A stretch of DNA of 64,000 bases from Bombardia bombarda (GCA_030512295.1 JAULSR010000010.1:124001-188000); one strand, 5' to 3'. Positions 44,043-54,919 are shown, counted from the stretch's first letter. Numbers and translations: made by a program. Notes: generated by a model not told the origin, from the sequence alone.

Positions 44043-44378
44043 TTCTTCCCTTATGACAATACGAAGAAATCACATTGTCATCATCCATCAGACCATTACC
44101 TGAATTAAATAAAGTATCAATAACAGTTCAGTTATTCAATAACCTAACCTGACTGGCAACCTTAACCTATGTAGCCCATTAACCTAAGAAGATGCTTATC
44201 TACCCATACAAAAACATCCCCAAGGAAGGCAAGGCAAGTAGACCTAGGTATTAAACAAACTTCCAGTCCATAATACAAGCGTACATGCAGTCCAACTCAT
44301 AACGGTGGGGTTGTCAACGAGTAAAAAGGGAACGACAACAAACAACGACCAAAAACGCCACACCACGCCAACCACCAC

Positions 44379-44403
44379 GCCTGCCTGCCTGCCTGCCTGC
44401 CTG
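44379..44403 (+). repeat. (CCTG)n tetranucleotide microsatellite
   Basis: GCCTGCCTGCCTGCCTGCCTGCCTG: about six units, followed by ATAATGATAAGG. Confidence 0.9.
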
Positions 44404-44932
44404 ATAATGATAAGGTAGTGCAACAAAAGGAAAACCACGCAAACAAACAGATATCTTCCAAAAGCTCAGCTTAAAGCCAAAAAAAAAAAAAAGAAAAAAA
44501 AAGAACAGCTAATGGGGCACGAGACAAAAGAAAGAAAAGGATAAACCCCCCTTTCTTTCCATCCCCATTTTCCTTTTCCCACCACCCATGCGATGCTCAA
44601 CCCCGTATCATCTCACCCAGTCCAGTCCATCCTCACACCGAAACATCACCCTCCTCCTCCTCGCACCCGTCATCTCCATCCGGCCCTTCAACTCGCTGCT
44701 GACGTTGCTCCCCCCACTCACCAACAACCCTCCCCTCCACACTCCCAGCAACACCCTTCCCCCAAAAGTATCGCCTCACCCTACTATTTCTACCAGGAGC
44801 AGTAGCAGCAGCAACAGACGACCCAGCAACAGACCTAGGCCTCGACCTCGACCCAGACCTAGAAGAAGCAGTAGCAGCCACAACCCCGCCCAGCCACCTC
44901 CCGACCCTGCCCACAACAGAAGGACCAGTCAT

Positions 44933-47900
44933 CTATGACGGTCTCCCCCCCTGCTGCTGCTGCTGGTGCTGCTGCTGATGATTTCGCCGTCTCTCGCGCT
45001 CCAGATTCTCCCTCAACGTCAGATTCTCCCCCTCGCTGGCATTAATGCGCTTCATGGCCTCGCCGCGGTCGAGGATTCTGCCCTCGCGCTCCGCCTTCAG
45101 CTTGTACTCGAGATCCCGCAGCCGGAGCATCCACTTATTATCCATCCTTTCCCCTCCCCCTCCCCCTCCCCCTCCCCCACCACTATTACTATTGGTATTA
45201 TTGGCAGTAGCAGTACTCCCCCGATCCCTAGTCGAAGCAGACTCACCACCCACGATACCATTTTGCTGTTGGTGTTGGTCCGCATCACCATCATCCTCCC
45301 CCCCTCCCCTCGTCCCTCGAGACAGCGTGCTCGTCCTCCCCACACTCCCGCTTCCACTCTTCGGTATCCTCGAAGACCCAGGCGTCAACATCCCTCTCGT
45401 CTCCCTGCTCTTGCCCGGCCCCGTCGGCACAAGCGGACTACCCGCCGAAGACAAATTCTCCTCCCGCTGCTCGACGGCATACGCATGTGCCGCGCGCGCC
45501 CTGACCTCGGCCGCCGTCCGGAGCGTGTGGTTCTCGACTCTGAGTGCCCTATACGCCTCTTCGAGCTTGGCCAGCCTGCTCTGGGCCTCCCCGCTATTAC
45601 TGACACCGCCGAGCTGGCCCGTGGCAATCCCGTTTCGCACAATCGCCTCCAGCCTGTCGAGCTTCTTGGTGCGCATGTCCAAGTGGCTCTCGAGCGTCTG
45701 GTACTCCCTCCACAGATCCTTCTCGACACTCTTAATCTTGCCTTGAAAGCTGCCGACCATGGTCTCGATCGTCTTGACCGCCGCGAGCAGGTTCTTGCTG
45801 AAGCCCGGCAGCATCGTCGTCACGGCCTCGAGGCTGGGCAGTGCCCGGCCATTGATAAGACTATTATCATGGGCCCAGTCCGTTCCGCACAGGCCCGATA
45901 GGCGCGTCCAGAGCACCAGTAGCAGGTTATTGCGCTCCGTCAGCTGGTCCTTGAAGTTGTTCTCCAGCTGGCTCAGCCGCTTCTTGTCCTGCTGCCTCGT
46001 CGTCTCGAGCTCCATGATGCGCGCGTCCTGGGAGCTAACCGTGCGCGTGACATGATTATGTGTCTTTTGGAATGTCTCGAACTGGTGCTTGGAGTTGCGG
46101 TGTGCCTGCTTCTCCTTCTCTAGCAGATCCGCCAGCTTGTTGTACTCGAGCGAGTGCGACTCCAGCAGCGCATCACGCTGCTTGATGATGCGGTCCTTCT
46201 CCATCAAGGACGCCTTGGTCGTGTCAAGATCGCGCACTGTGTTCTCCAAATCCCGCTGCAGTTTCGCGATAGACTTGAGCAGGCTAGACCTAGTACCGTT
46301 CAAGTCACCGAGCGCCTCGCGCAGATTGTTCTCCAGCTCGATAAGCCGCTCCTTCCACTCAGTTGCTTCGACCTCCCTGGTCGTCAAATTCTTCCGTAGC
46401 CTCCTAACCTCGTCCTTAGCTGTCGACGCTTCCCTGTTAAGTTCGTTGACAAACTGCTGGACTTCCTCCTTCTCCCGATTCGCCACAATCTCGCGCTGTC
46501 TCCTCTCCGCCGCCAACCGCTGCTCGAGCTCCCTTGCGCGATCCCGCTCTTCACGCAGGCTCTGCTCGACATTAGCAAGCGCGGCCTCGAGATGGCCGAT
46601 CCTTATCTTATCGGCTTCCTGTTCCTCTCTTAGGAAGGCAATCTCGCCCTGGCTGGATTCCTGCTGGACCGACAGTCGCTGGGCCTTGTCGTTCGATTCG
46701 AGAAGCTTCTGTTCGAGGTCTTCGAGCTCCTTATTCGCGTCGCCCAGCTCCTGCTCGAGCTGCTGGATTCTCCTGGCCTTGTTCTCCTGCTCGTCTTCCA
46801 GCCCAATTATAGCATCGCTCAACTTTCGCATCTCTTCCTGCAAGGCGTTGAAGTTGTCGTTGCCGTCGTTGAGCTCAAGCTGCAGGCGATCAATCTCGGT
46901 ATTCCTCTGATCAACATCACCCTCAAGGGCGTCAATCTCCTCTTGTGCCTCCTTCCTCAAAGCCTCGAACTCGTTATCCAAGTTCGCATGCTCCTGCAGC
47001 GCCTCGTCCCTCTCAGCCTGTAGTGCCATGAGATCGTTCATTGCCGTGTCGAGGTCCTCCTGCAACGCAGCAACCAGCTCCTCGGCCTGCTTCTTGCCGT
47101 CCACCGCAGTCTCGAAGTCTGCCATGCAGGCATCCAGCTCGCGCTGAAGATCCTGGTTTTGCAGCTTCAGTCCATTGTTTTTGTCGCGGAACTCGGCAAG
47201 CTTGTTCTCGAGCTCCTCCCGGTCAGGATCTTCCTGAACAGCTTCTGTCACCCTGGTGCCACCGCTGATCCTAGACTGCGACCGCTCATGAGCGACTCCA
47301 GCACGAGATGCGGAACGTTCAAGAATACTATCAATAGTAGACGGAGCTGGACCGCCGCGGCGCTGGGCCATCTTGAGATCCTCAATCTCTTGGTACAGGC
47401 GCTCCTTCTCGCGATTCCTCGACGTGAGCATAGAAGTCTGGGCACCAACCTCTCTTCGGAGCTCGGCATTCTCATGCCGTAATTGCTCGCTTTCCCGTCT
47501 GAGATCCTCGACCAGCGTGCTGCCAGCACTGAGAGTTCCATTGGCATCCATATCGGCCCCGGAAAAGGACGTCATCGGCCGGCTAGGCGACGTCGATCTG
47601 GGGTGCTTCTTGGTGATATTATAGATATTCGTTGTATGATGCAAAGCGCCGCCCACCGTGTGCGCAGATAGCTCCTGCTTCAGCCGAAACACTTCCTCTC
47701 TCAGTCGTCGATTGTCGTCATCGCCCTGCTCCCTCCTAGCGGTCTCTTGCTCGAGCAGATCCTTCCAAACATCGGCCTCCTCCTGGCGATCCATACTCTC
47801 CCCAAACCTCTCGCCAGCTCTCTCGCCAAGATTGCGCACGACCTCGGCCATGCGCCGCTTGTCCGCCTCCTTGTGCATATTCTCATTCCTCAGCCGGTCA

Positions 47901-50023
47901 ATCTCCACCACATACTCCTCCATCTGCTCCCGCAGATACAGAATCTCCTCCTCCCTCTCCTGCGCCGCCTCCTGATCAAACGAAGTCTGCTCGTCATCCG
48001 ACTGAAAGCTCCGCGCCGTGCCGGGGCGGTTGTGCACATCATCATCCTTGATCTGCTTCTCAAGCTCCTTGACCCGCCTCCTTAGGACCTTGTTATCCCG
48101 CTGCAGCACCGCTAGCCCCGTCTTGAGCTCGACATTCTCCGAGATCATTTCCTTAATACCCTCTTCAGACAGCTTGTCAAGCCTATCGCTGAGAAACATG
48201 ACCTTGAGCTTGAGGTCAAAGTTCTCCTTGCTCAATCGCTCAATGGTGCTGCTCTGCTCTTTTAACGTCAAGCTCCTGCCGTTGCGGTTTGTCGAAGTCG
48301 CGGTGGACGCCCCCAGGCTACTCCCGATGCTATTAAAATCAGGCGGTCTCCTCGCCGGCGTCACCAGCCCACTTTTGGTCTTGTACTCCCTGGCCAATGA
48401 TTCGGGCACCTGCACATCCCGCACATGACGCGCAATGACCGTATCAGTCGGCGCGGTAAGCGAGGGGTTATTCCGCCTAGCCTTGGGCGTTTGCAGCATG
48501 TCGTCCTCGTTGCGGCTTCTCCCCGCACCATACTTGGGGTTTGGCGACATCTCATCGAGCGTCTCTAGCTGATTGTTACTACTGCTGCCACTGAAGTTTG
48601 GAATAGGGCCCGTGACGTCCTGTAGGTCGTCAATCCCGCTCGCCATGCTGCCCATGCTGACGGAGCGCGAGAGTATGTTGCTCGTGCTGCGCTGCATTGG
48701 GGGCGGGGGTACGGAGCCGCCTGACTGGAGAGCATAGTCGACGCCAAGACCGACCGTGACGTCGCTCTCGGGGTTGGTAATTAGGGAGGAGACGGAGGAG
48801 CGTTGGCTGGCCATGCGGCTGCGCAGGTATTTAGGTCGATCTTTGCCCTTGAGTGATTGACCTGGGGTGCTGCCTGCGTCGAGAGAGTGTTTATAGGGGC
48901 TTTGGGAGGAGGCATCGTGGTCCTGCAGGCTGGTATGGTCTTCAGAGTAGGTCTCGGATTGAGATTGGGAGCGGGAGCTGGAGGTGACGTCTGTTTGCTC
49001 TTGGTCTGGGTGGGAATACTGAGATTGGGAGAGTGAGTGAGAGCTGTCCCCTGGTTGCTGGGCATGTTGAGAATATTGAGATTGTTCTTGGTAGTTATTC
49101 GAGTCGTCCGTTGTCCCTGACTGGTCCTGATGAGAATAATCGGACCTTGAATGGTAGTTGTTGCGGGATTCTGTCCTGGACTGATCCTGCTGGGAATAAT
49201 GCGATTGCCGCGACTGAAGATTGTTGATAGTTCTAGCAGACTGGTCCTGATATGAGTACTGGTGTCCAGTCATATCGGCACTCTCGTCTCCGGATCCTGT
49301 GCGAGCCCTGCTTGCTTGTGATACAGCACGAGATATAGTCCTTGCCGTAGCGGCCGCAGTCGGGGACGAGGAAAAGGCCTCCAGCATCGAGGTTGAGTTG
49401 CTGGATATGGCATGGCTGGTGTCTGCCACATCTTGTACCTCCTGGGCCTCTGAGAGCTCAGACTCGTCGGCCACGTGTGCTGGGCGCGGTGGTGTTCTCT
49501 GAGCGGGCAAGGTCTGCAGCGACTCGTCCACTGTATCATCGGCGTCAAATATGGGGCGAGGAGAGGCTCGAGGCAGCGGCCTTTTTGATGGTGAGTCGAA
49601 GAGGAACGTGTCATCAATGCCATTGTTGGAAGCGGCAACGGGCGAAAGGGTTGCCGTAAAGCTCGATTCGATGTCTTGTAGGTGTTGACGGACGGCGATT
49701 TCGGCCTGCGAGTCGGAATGACGCAGCTCGAGGCTGGGTCCGTCGTCGAAACTGTTCTCCACGTTTTCGGTGGACGGGTGGTGAAGGGGCGGTATGTTTT
49801 CGAGCTTCAAGACTGTTGGTGGTGTAGGTGCCGAGGTTCCTGAGGATGTAGTAGCCGACGCGGGCGTGGGACGAGGGCGGTTGTCGTCAAATTTCTCCCT
49901 CAAGGGGGAGAATTTGGTGGGATCTCGATCGTGGTCCCAAGAAGGCCTGTCGTCAACCCTGTGTGATGTAGACGGGCGCGACTCGGGGGTCTGGCTGTTG
50001 TGGTTCTGGTCCTGGTCTGCCAT
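44933..50023 (-). CDS. ApsB/Mto1-type spindle-pole and microtubule-organising protein
   Basis: A single exon of 1,696 residues, ATG at 50023-50021 (MADQDQNHN). Order of parts: a disordered Ser/Pro/Thr-rich N-terminus; a QDQS-rich repeat region at about residues 255-375; the CM1 (centrosomin N-terminal) motif at about 585-655 (LKEQSSTIERLSKENFDLKL, FLSDRLDKLSEEGIKEMI); a long coiled coil at about 650-1440 rich in E, L, Q and K heptads; and, after a basic linker and a poly-Gly tract (SGGGGGGGGGGERMDNK), a Mto2-binding-like C-terminus (MLRLRDLEYKLKAEREGRIL). CM1 binds and activates gamma-tubulin complexes; A. nidulans ApsB and fission-yeast Mto1 place such complexes at outer spindle pole plaques, septa and cytoplasmic sites. 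Both diagnostic ends are present, so orthology is well supported. No intron is needed. Confidence 0.88.
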   Translation of the reverse strand: MADQDQNHNSQTPESRPSTSHRVDDRPSWDHDRDPTKFSPLREKFDDNRPRPTPASATTSSGTSAPTPPTVLKLENIPPLHHPSTENVENSFDDGPSLELRHSDSQAEIAVRQHLQDIESSFTATLSPVAASNNGIDDTFLFDSPSKRPLPRASPRPIFDADDTVDESLQTLPAQRTPPRPAHVADESELSEAQEVQDVADTSHAISSNSTSMLEAFSSSPTAAATARTISRAVSQASRARTGSGDESADMTGHQYSYQDQSARTINNLQSRQSHYSQQDQSRTESRNNYHSRSDYSHQDQSGTTDDSNNYQEQSQYSQHAQQPGDSSHSLSQSQYSHPDQEQTDVTSSSRSQSQSETYSEDHTSLQDHDASSQSPYKHSLDAGSTPGQSLKGKDRPKYLRSRMASQRSSVSSLITNPESDVTVGLGVDYALQSGGSVPPPPMQRSTSNILSRSVSMGSMASGIDDLQDVTGPIPNFSGSSSNNQLETLDEMSPNPKYGAGRSRNEDDMLQTPKARRNNPSLTAPTDTVIARHVRDVQVPESLAREYKTKSGLVTPARRPPDFNSIGSSLGASTATSTNRNGRSLTLKEQSSTIERLSKENFDLKLKVMFLSDRLDKLSEEGIKEMISENVELKTGLAVLQRDNKVLRRRVKELEKQIKDDDVHNRPGTARSFQSDDEQTSFDQEAAQEREEEILYLREQMEEYVVEIDRLRNENMHKEADKRRMAEVVRNLGERAGERFGESMDRQEEADVWKDLLEQETARREQGDDDNRRLREEVFRLKQELSAHTVGGALHHTTNIYNITKKHPRSTSPSRPMTSFSGADMDANGTLSAGSTLVEDLRRESEQLRHENAELRREVGAQTSMLTSRNREKERLYQEIEDLKMAQRRGGPAPSTIDSILERSASRAGVAHERSQSRISGGTRVTEAVQEDPDREELENKLAEFRDKNNGLKLQNQDLQRELDACMADFETAVDGKKQAEELVAALQEDLDTAMNDLMALQAERDEALQEHANLDNEFEALRKEAQEEIDALEGDVDQRNTEIDRLQLELNDGNDNFNALQEEMRKLSDAIIGLEDEQENKARRIQQLEQELGDANKELEDLEQKLLESNDKAQRLSVQQESSQGEIAFLREEQEADKIRIGHLEAALANVEQSLREERDRARELEQRLAAERRQREIVANREKEEVQQFVNELNREASTAKDEVRRLRKNLTTREVEATEWKERLIELENNLREALGDLNGTRSSLLKSIAKLQRDLENTVRDLDTTKASLMEKDRIIKQRDALLESHSLEYNKLADLLEKEKQAHRNSKHQFETFQKTHNHVTRTVSSQDARIMELETTRQQDKKRLSQLENNFKDQLTERNNLLLVLWTRLSGLCGTDWAHDNSLINGRALPSLEAVTTMLPGFSKNLLAAVKTIETMVGSFQGKIKSVEKDLWREYQTLESHLDMRTKKLDRLEAIVRNGIATGQLGGVSNSGEAQSRLAKLEEAYRALRVENHTLRTAAEVRARAAHAYAVEQREENLSSAGSPLVPTGPGKSRETRGMLTPGSSRIPKSGSGSVGRTSTLSRGTRGGGEDDGDADQHQQQNGIVGGESASTRDRGSTATANNTNSNSGGGGGGGGGGERMDNKWMLRLRDLEYKLKAEREGRILDRGEAMKRINASEGENLTLRENLERERRRNHQQQHQQQQQGGRPS
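45149..45183 (+). repeat. CCCCCT hexamer repeat encoding poly-Gly in the ApsB-like gene
   Basis: CCCTCCCCCTCCCCCTCC-type repeat, five to six units, read on the minus strand as ten Gly codons before the Mto2-binding-like region. Confidence 0.8.
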
Positions 50024-51182
50024 TCTGCAGCTGGCTGGCTGCCGCAGTGGTGGCTTGAGTCGCTGTGGCCGTCGCGCTCTCTCTGTCGCTCCAGAGACGG
50101 TGTCGTCGCGGGGTCAAAAGGGCGGCAGGCAAATCGCATTCGCATTCGCATCGACAAAGCTGTCGGTCACGTCACGGCCTCATGTTCATGGTTAGCCAGG
50201 AAGGGGAAAGCAAGGTCGCACCCCGGGGCGTTTAGGCGTTGGACCAGGTGGGAGGGCAATTTGGTAGCAATCTGGGGCGCTGGGTCGTCGCAACCTGGGC
50301 CGGGCCTGTGATTTGGGCTTGGCTTGTGGTGATGCGCTCGGTCCTTTCACTGCTCTCTGGCCTGCAAGGTTTGGCTAGGCTCAAGCATGGGTATGTTTAG
50401 GTGGGTGCTTGCCGGGTGCTTGCCGGGTGCTTGGGCCCGACAAGACGCCCAAATTCCCGAGTCGTGGACGTGTCTGGGCCTGTGCGTTGTTTTGGCGTGC
50501 CCCGCGAGCCAATGGGGTGTCGGCTATGGGTCCGCCATGTGCAAGCAAAAGGCGCGGGAAGGAACCAAGCTGACCTCTGACGCAGGGGAAGACCAAGATT
50601 GTGAAGAAACCCGAATGGAAGGAACGGCTTACATGTTTTTTTGACTCTTTTGTCCTGGAATGCTGCGAGTTCAGATGTGCTTTGGAGGCATGCGAAAAGA
50701 TCTCAACATATCACTTCTCCATGTTCAAATGGACCACCAAATTTCCCTTTTATTTCATCCCCACTCCAGAAGATTTCGTCCAGCTAAAGGCACTACTGGA
50801 CCTTATTCATGATCCCTTGTGAGTTGCTTCTCCATCCATACACGTGCAAGACGCCTCGTTACCCACTCGGCGATAGGCATATCACGCAAGCTCTTTAAAG
50901 TTGCCGCATTTATAACACAAATTGTAACCTAGTACAGCTTGTGGCGTACGGTGTTTTCTCTGAATGGAACTATCTTTCTTTTCACTTTTGCCTTTCCAGG
51001 GTGGAGTGCCAGTCCATTCAATATGTCGACAAGTCGATGTGGAGCCAGGGATGCTAGTAACGCTTGTTATTTATTGCTTCCATCTGGGATGGCTATGGCT
51101 TCAACTTTCAGACCCAATGGTGCGTTGACGTTTATCTGCACTGCACGATGTGAGAATGCAGTAGATATGGTATATAAGACCG
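50024..51182. other. 1.2-kb intergenic stretch
   Basis: Promoter side of the ApsB-like gene. GGTGCTTGCCGGGTGCTTGCCGGGTGCTTG at 50403-50432 is a triple 11-nt repeat. No gene is supported. Confidence 0.45.
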
Positions 51183-51624
51183 TCACTCCTCATTGATCTC
51201 AGACAAGACAACTTCACCCTGCTCGTTTAGGACCAGTGGATCCCCCGCCTTCTTCACAATAACCCCTTCATCATCATCCAATGCGTCGACCTTCCACTTG
51301 GTGATGATGTAGAATTCATCTGTATAGGGCTGGTTCTCTGTTTCGCCGCCATCAGAACCACGAGCAAACGGGAGTATTGGGGTGTCCTTAGTTGCTGGTA
51401 GTAAACTCACCCCACTTCGGGAATTTAGCCACTAACTCATTCCACTCCTCACTTTTAAAGTAGGTCAGGGCCTCGTCAGCCCGGCCTGCTGGAATATGTA
51501 TCTGATGAATAACGCCATTCCCATCTTTGAAAGACATCATGTTGGTGGGAACTGAGGTCGAGTAATGGTACCCCTTTTCAGGGTTTGCCATTGTAAAGTT
51601 GCCATTTGGTAAAACCCGCGACAT
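51183..51624 (-). CDS. small hypothetical protein with one intron
   Basis: ATG at 51624-51622 (MSRVLPNGNFTM). Exon 1 is 51624-51411, the intron 51410-51338 (GTGAGT, CTGAT branch, ACAG, 73 nt), and exon 2 51337-51183; 122 residues. It reads through MSFKDGNGVIHQIHIPAG, YFKSEEWNELVAKFPKW, and an acidic ending, YIITKWKVDALDDDEGV and EVVLSEINEE. There is no signal peptide and no membrane helix. The intron choice restores one frame to a proper stop, which supports the gene, and a small TATA-like upstream stretch (TTATATAACAC on the plus strand, about 51720) fits a promoter. I do not recognise a family. Confidence 0.65.
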
Positions 51625-52171
51625 GATCAGGGATGAAAGAGCAGATTATTGTATACGGTTATCGACAGAATGATAGAGAATCAGTCAAGAAAGCTGAGAA
51701 GCATATGTGGTTTGAGGAGCTTATATAACACGGACGTTCCTGCGTCACCAAAACCTGCAGCCCAACCAATAAGAGCATAACCGCCCCAGCTGATATATCC
51801 TGCCAAATAGGCAACAGCATTGGCTGGCTTTATAAGCAAAATTCAAATACTACGCTGCATTGCATCAAGCTCCTCTTCTTGGTACCTTTTGTTGTGAATT
51901 CTGACTGCTGCCGCATTTTCTTACATGCCAACGAGCTCATTTGTCCACAGCAAAAAGAAGCAAACAGCTTGTATTGGATCACAAGACAATGACTTCAACT
52001 CTCCCAAGCCCATCGACTCGCCGTGACGAGCAAATGACGTCAAAGGTTGTATGAGCTATTAATGGGCGATGATGTTCGTACATGCTAGCATTCGGGTAAT
52101 GAAGAGACTTCGCGGTTATAGAAACGTAATAATGAATACATGACAGTGTACCCTAAGCAATGTAAAAAGCT
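51625..52171. other. intergenic
   Basis: Promoter side of the small gene; no supported gene. Confidence 0.4.
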
Positions 52172-52333
52172 CTAGGACCATTCGTCAGTGGCTATGTATT
52201 TCTGCAAGCAACCTTCATGCAATGTGTAGAACTTGGGGGTCGAGTTGATGCAGCATGGAGCAGCAAAGCCTGGTCTGGCAGATTGGCAACAACCCACTTC
52301 ATAGTCCAGGTCATCGTACCCGCGCCAACAGAT
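52172..52333 (-). CDS. candidate last exon of a small cysteine-rich protein
   Basis: Directly after a well-formed acceptor (CTCATAACAG on the minus strand, ending at 52334) a 53-codon frame opens with ICWRGYDDLDYEVGCC, continues through APCCINSTPK and HEGC, and ends at TAG 52174-52172. Six Cys, two of them CC pairs, are packed into 53 residues, as in small secreted proteins. The unspliced frame is closed upstream by TAA, so the exon must be joined to something. An ATG-led stretch on the minus strand near 52610, ending before a GTAGTT at about 52560, is phase-compatible but has no signal peptide and would need a 225-nt intron. I give no function; it may be a relic. Confidence 0.35.
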   Translation of the reverse strand: MCWRGYDDLDYEVGCCQSARPGFAAPCCINSTPKFYTLHEGCLQKYIATDEWS

Positions 52334-52753
52334 CTGTTATGAGATAAGTCCCCTAGAAATTTAATGTGAAGAAAATAAACTCCACTAACAGCGGGTCTAT
52401 TGATGGTACCTCGCAGGAGTTGACGGAAGGAGGCGGAAGGAGCGAGCCATACCAGAACGCGTCTGGTGAATGGTGCCTGGTTTACAGAAAACTGTGCAAA
52501 AGGGCAGGCAGGCACGAACGAAACGTTCTTGTCATGTTCAATGGAATTACCTAATAACTACTTGCAATCTGCCCAATCCTTTTGCACAAATCTTTTCCTC
52601 GCTTTGTCCCATATACGCCGCCAGTCTGTATAAAGAGGATAACATGTATTCCGCGAAATATTCACCACATTTCCTCCATCATTCCCCCTCCGCCAACCCA
52701 AGATGTAACAATCATCACAGTCAAAATTTCAACAATCCGAGTCTTCAAACCGT
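52334..52753. other. intergenic or intron-containing leader
   Basis: May contain the upstream exon and intron of the cysteine-rich candidate. Otherwise nothing is seen. Confidence 0.3.
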
Positions 52754-53671
52754 TCAAACCTGATGTTCCGAGTCCGAATCACTCGCCTCCTCCCTCCCTT
52801 GAACCACCGTGCCCACAAGCCCTCCCGCAGAGACGATGAATGGGATGATCTGCCCGACTGACGCGAGATTATAGACACCATGAATGTTGCTCCATCGGAT
52901 AGTCAACTCAATCGCGAAGATCATGAGCACGAGGATCAGCGATATCCCTGGAAGCACCATCCAAGGTGCTACACCAGCTATTACCGAAGACACAGCACCC
53001 CTGCGGCGGTCGCCTGTCGGTTTTGATGCTTCTGTGTGCAGGGCTCCCTTTCGTCTCTTCCACCTCACCGCAATTTGAATCAACAAAAGCAGATAGACTG
53101 TAGCAAAAACCAGAACAAACACCGAATAGAACTTGGCGAACTTTCGAAAATTGCCATAAATATCCACCCTTGCAAAGAAGAAAGAGTGTTTGGTACACTC
53201 CGTGTGCAGTAGCCTGTCCAATCCGACAAACCACAACCAAACTTGGTACGCATCGATGGCGACCACGACCGTGTATCGCAAGACAAGGCCATAGAGCGGG
53301 GTGAATGTCCGCTGCAACAAACTCAGCTTCTCCCCATCTTCGGTTGGACTCTGACCCGCCAGCGTGAGAAATGCGCTGTGGTTGATCCCCAACGATGTCA
53401 AGCTAAAAATGACCATGACGATAGCCTCGACAGCATAAAAGTCTTCCATGCGTACGGTCGCATATATGACACCAAAGAGGAGGGCGAATTGATACACCGC
53501 ACCGAGGTTGAGCAGCTGTGGTGTCGCTCGTTGGCGCAGTAGCCCGGATATGATGAGTGTGAGGGTCTGAAGGTAGACGCCGAGTCGGATTCCGAGACCA
53601 TAAAGATCATCCTTTCCCTCAATACCGCAAGAGGAAAAGTCGCCTGGTTGGTTGCCTTGTGGTTGCTCCAT
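52754..53671 (-). CDS. polytopic integral membrane protein of unknown function
   Basis: A single exon of 305 residues; ATG 53671-53669 (MEQPQGNQPGDF), stop at 52754. A Cys-containing hydrophilic N-terminus leads to about seven hydrophobic segments, among them YGLGIRLGVYLQTLTLIIS, LGAVYQFALLFGVIYATV, FYAVEAIVMVIFSLTSLG, FYSVFVLVFATVYLLLLIQ, VLPGISLILVLMIFAIELT and VGQIIPFIVSAGGLVGTVVQ. A basic loop (RWKRRKG) lies before helix 6, and the C-terminal tail is acidic (EEASDSDSEHQV). This build is common for Pezizomycotina-specific receptor-like or transporter-like proteins without known ligand. Helix calls are by eye. Confidence 0.75.
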   Translation of the reverse strand: MEQPQGNQPGDFSSCGIEGKDDLYGLGIRLGVYLQTLTLIISGLLRQRATPQLLNLGAVYQFALLFGVIYATVRMEDFYAVEAIVMVIFSLTSLGINHSAFLTLAGQSPTEDGEKLSLLQRTFTPLYGLVLRYTVVVAIDAYQVWLWFVGLDRLLHTECTKHSFFFARVDIYGNFRKFAKFYSVFVLVFATVYLLLLIQIAVRWKRRKGALHTEASKPTGDRRRGAVSSVIAGVAPWMVLPGISLILVLMIFAIELTIRWSNIHGVYNLASVGQIIPFIVSAGGLVGTVVQGREEASDSDSEHQV

Positions 53672-53922
53672 GTTTAAGTTACAACAGCATTGCTATGGCA
53701 AGATGAAGTGATCTTTGGGCAAGATGATGAGTTTCGCAAAAGATGTGAGCCGACCACAATTCTCTCTCTGACGCAATAGCTGAAGCGGGCAGGACAGAGG
53801 GGCTGGTACGATTTTCTGCGGCAGTTGTGCAGGCAGACTACGTGGATTGTGGCAACTGGAGCGACGATCAAAAATTGGACCACTCGCGATGTTGTCTGCA
53901 AGCGCCGCCTACCACCATAGAC

Positions 53923-54919
53923 TCAATAACACAAACACAACAGAATTGGGAGACCCCAAATTATTTCGAGCCGAAATCCATTTTCACTGCATGTCGATCT
54001 AGAGATCTTCCTTCGTAACGACAATCTGATCAGAAAGAGTCTGAAAGCCAGAATCCCCAGCAGAATTGATTGAGCAGCAATGGCCAGCCATTGGAGCCAA
54101 ACCCGTACCGGGCCAACACCAACTTGAATCGCTCCTAGAGTTGCTTGTCGAAGAATACTCGCTCCTGACGTCGCCGTCGAATGCAACTAGAGAGCCCCGG
54201 CGAGTGTGCCCAAAAAGGAAACCAGCATCGAGAGGTAGAGTGCTTTGTGGTTCGGATAATACAAATAGTAGCGTGGTCTGTACTGTCCACGGTTGGATTC
54301 CACACTCAATCGATCGGGATCGGGGATAAACTCCTCACTGTGTCGACTGACGGCCATCTTGCTCAGTAGCACCAGCATCCAAATAGAGGTTGTCAAGAGG
54401 GTCGAGTTGCCTTTTCAGGGGAAAACATGATACCATTAGGCGAGCAAAGCATCCAAGGATAATCGAAGTGATGCTAAACAGCGAGTAAGACACCGGGTCA
54501 GACACATCAGGGCCACCCATTTGATAGAGAAAGCTCTTACACAAATCCCGGAAACAGGCTCTCTTGGCGGAAATGGCGACGGTGTTAATGAGATCGTTTT
54601 TATGGGTCAGTGATCTTTCGGTTTCTGCATCACATGCCCAACTCTGGTTTTGGACCCGAATGCACGATGAGAAGTATCCGACCCTGAGTTCAATACTGAT
54701 GAGCCCAGTCGAATGTAGGAAACATAACGAGACGGATGTATCCAAGATACACTCATTCGTTAATCCCACGCCGCTTTGCAAGGACAGTACATATACATTC
54801 TTAAGATGAGGAGATGAATCAAGGCCAAAAACGACACTACGGTTCACGTTTCCACTATGTATAGAATATGCTGTTTGAGTTTCGCTTCCATTGCTAGGTT
54901 CCGCCACGGGCTTCCTCAC
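53923..54919 (-). pseudogene. broken membrane-protein gene, Fig1-like
   Basis: Three minus-strand frames follow each other. The first (54919-54335) has NVYVLSLQSGVGLTNEC, then ISIELRVGYFSSCIRVQN and QSWACDAETE. This recalls the Fig1 domain (GYFGxC then WxC) of calcium-regulator and mating-fusion proteins. It ends in a helix, SLFSITSIILGCFARLMVSC. The next frame (54396-54187) has ALYLSMLVSFLGTLAGA, and the last (to 53923) has VWLQWLAIAAQSILLGILAF. Frame changes near 54340-54390 and near 54190 lack good introns. The first frame has no ATG: an in-frame TAA stands just upstream. I read a truncated, frameshifted gene; unseen 5' exons remain possible. Confidence 0.4.

Larger units (their letters stand above)
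43666..44932. other. 1.3-kb intergenic stretch with simple repeats
   Basis: No gene is supported. It holds the C14TC6 run at 44022-44042, (CCTG)n at 44379-44403, and A-rich runs at 44480-44505. CT-rich sequence at 44540-44900 is the 3' flank of the ApsB-like gene. Confidence 0.45.
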
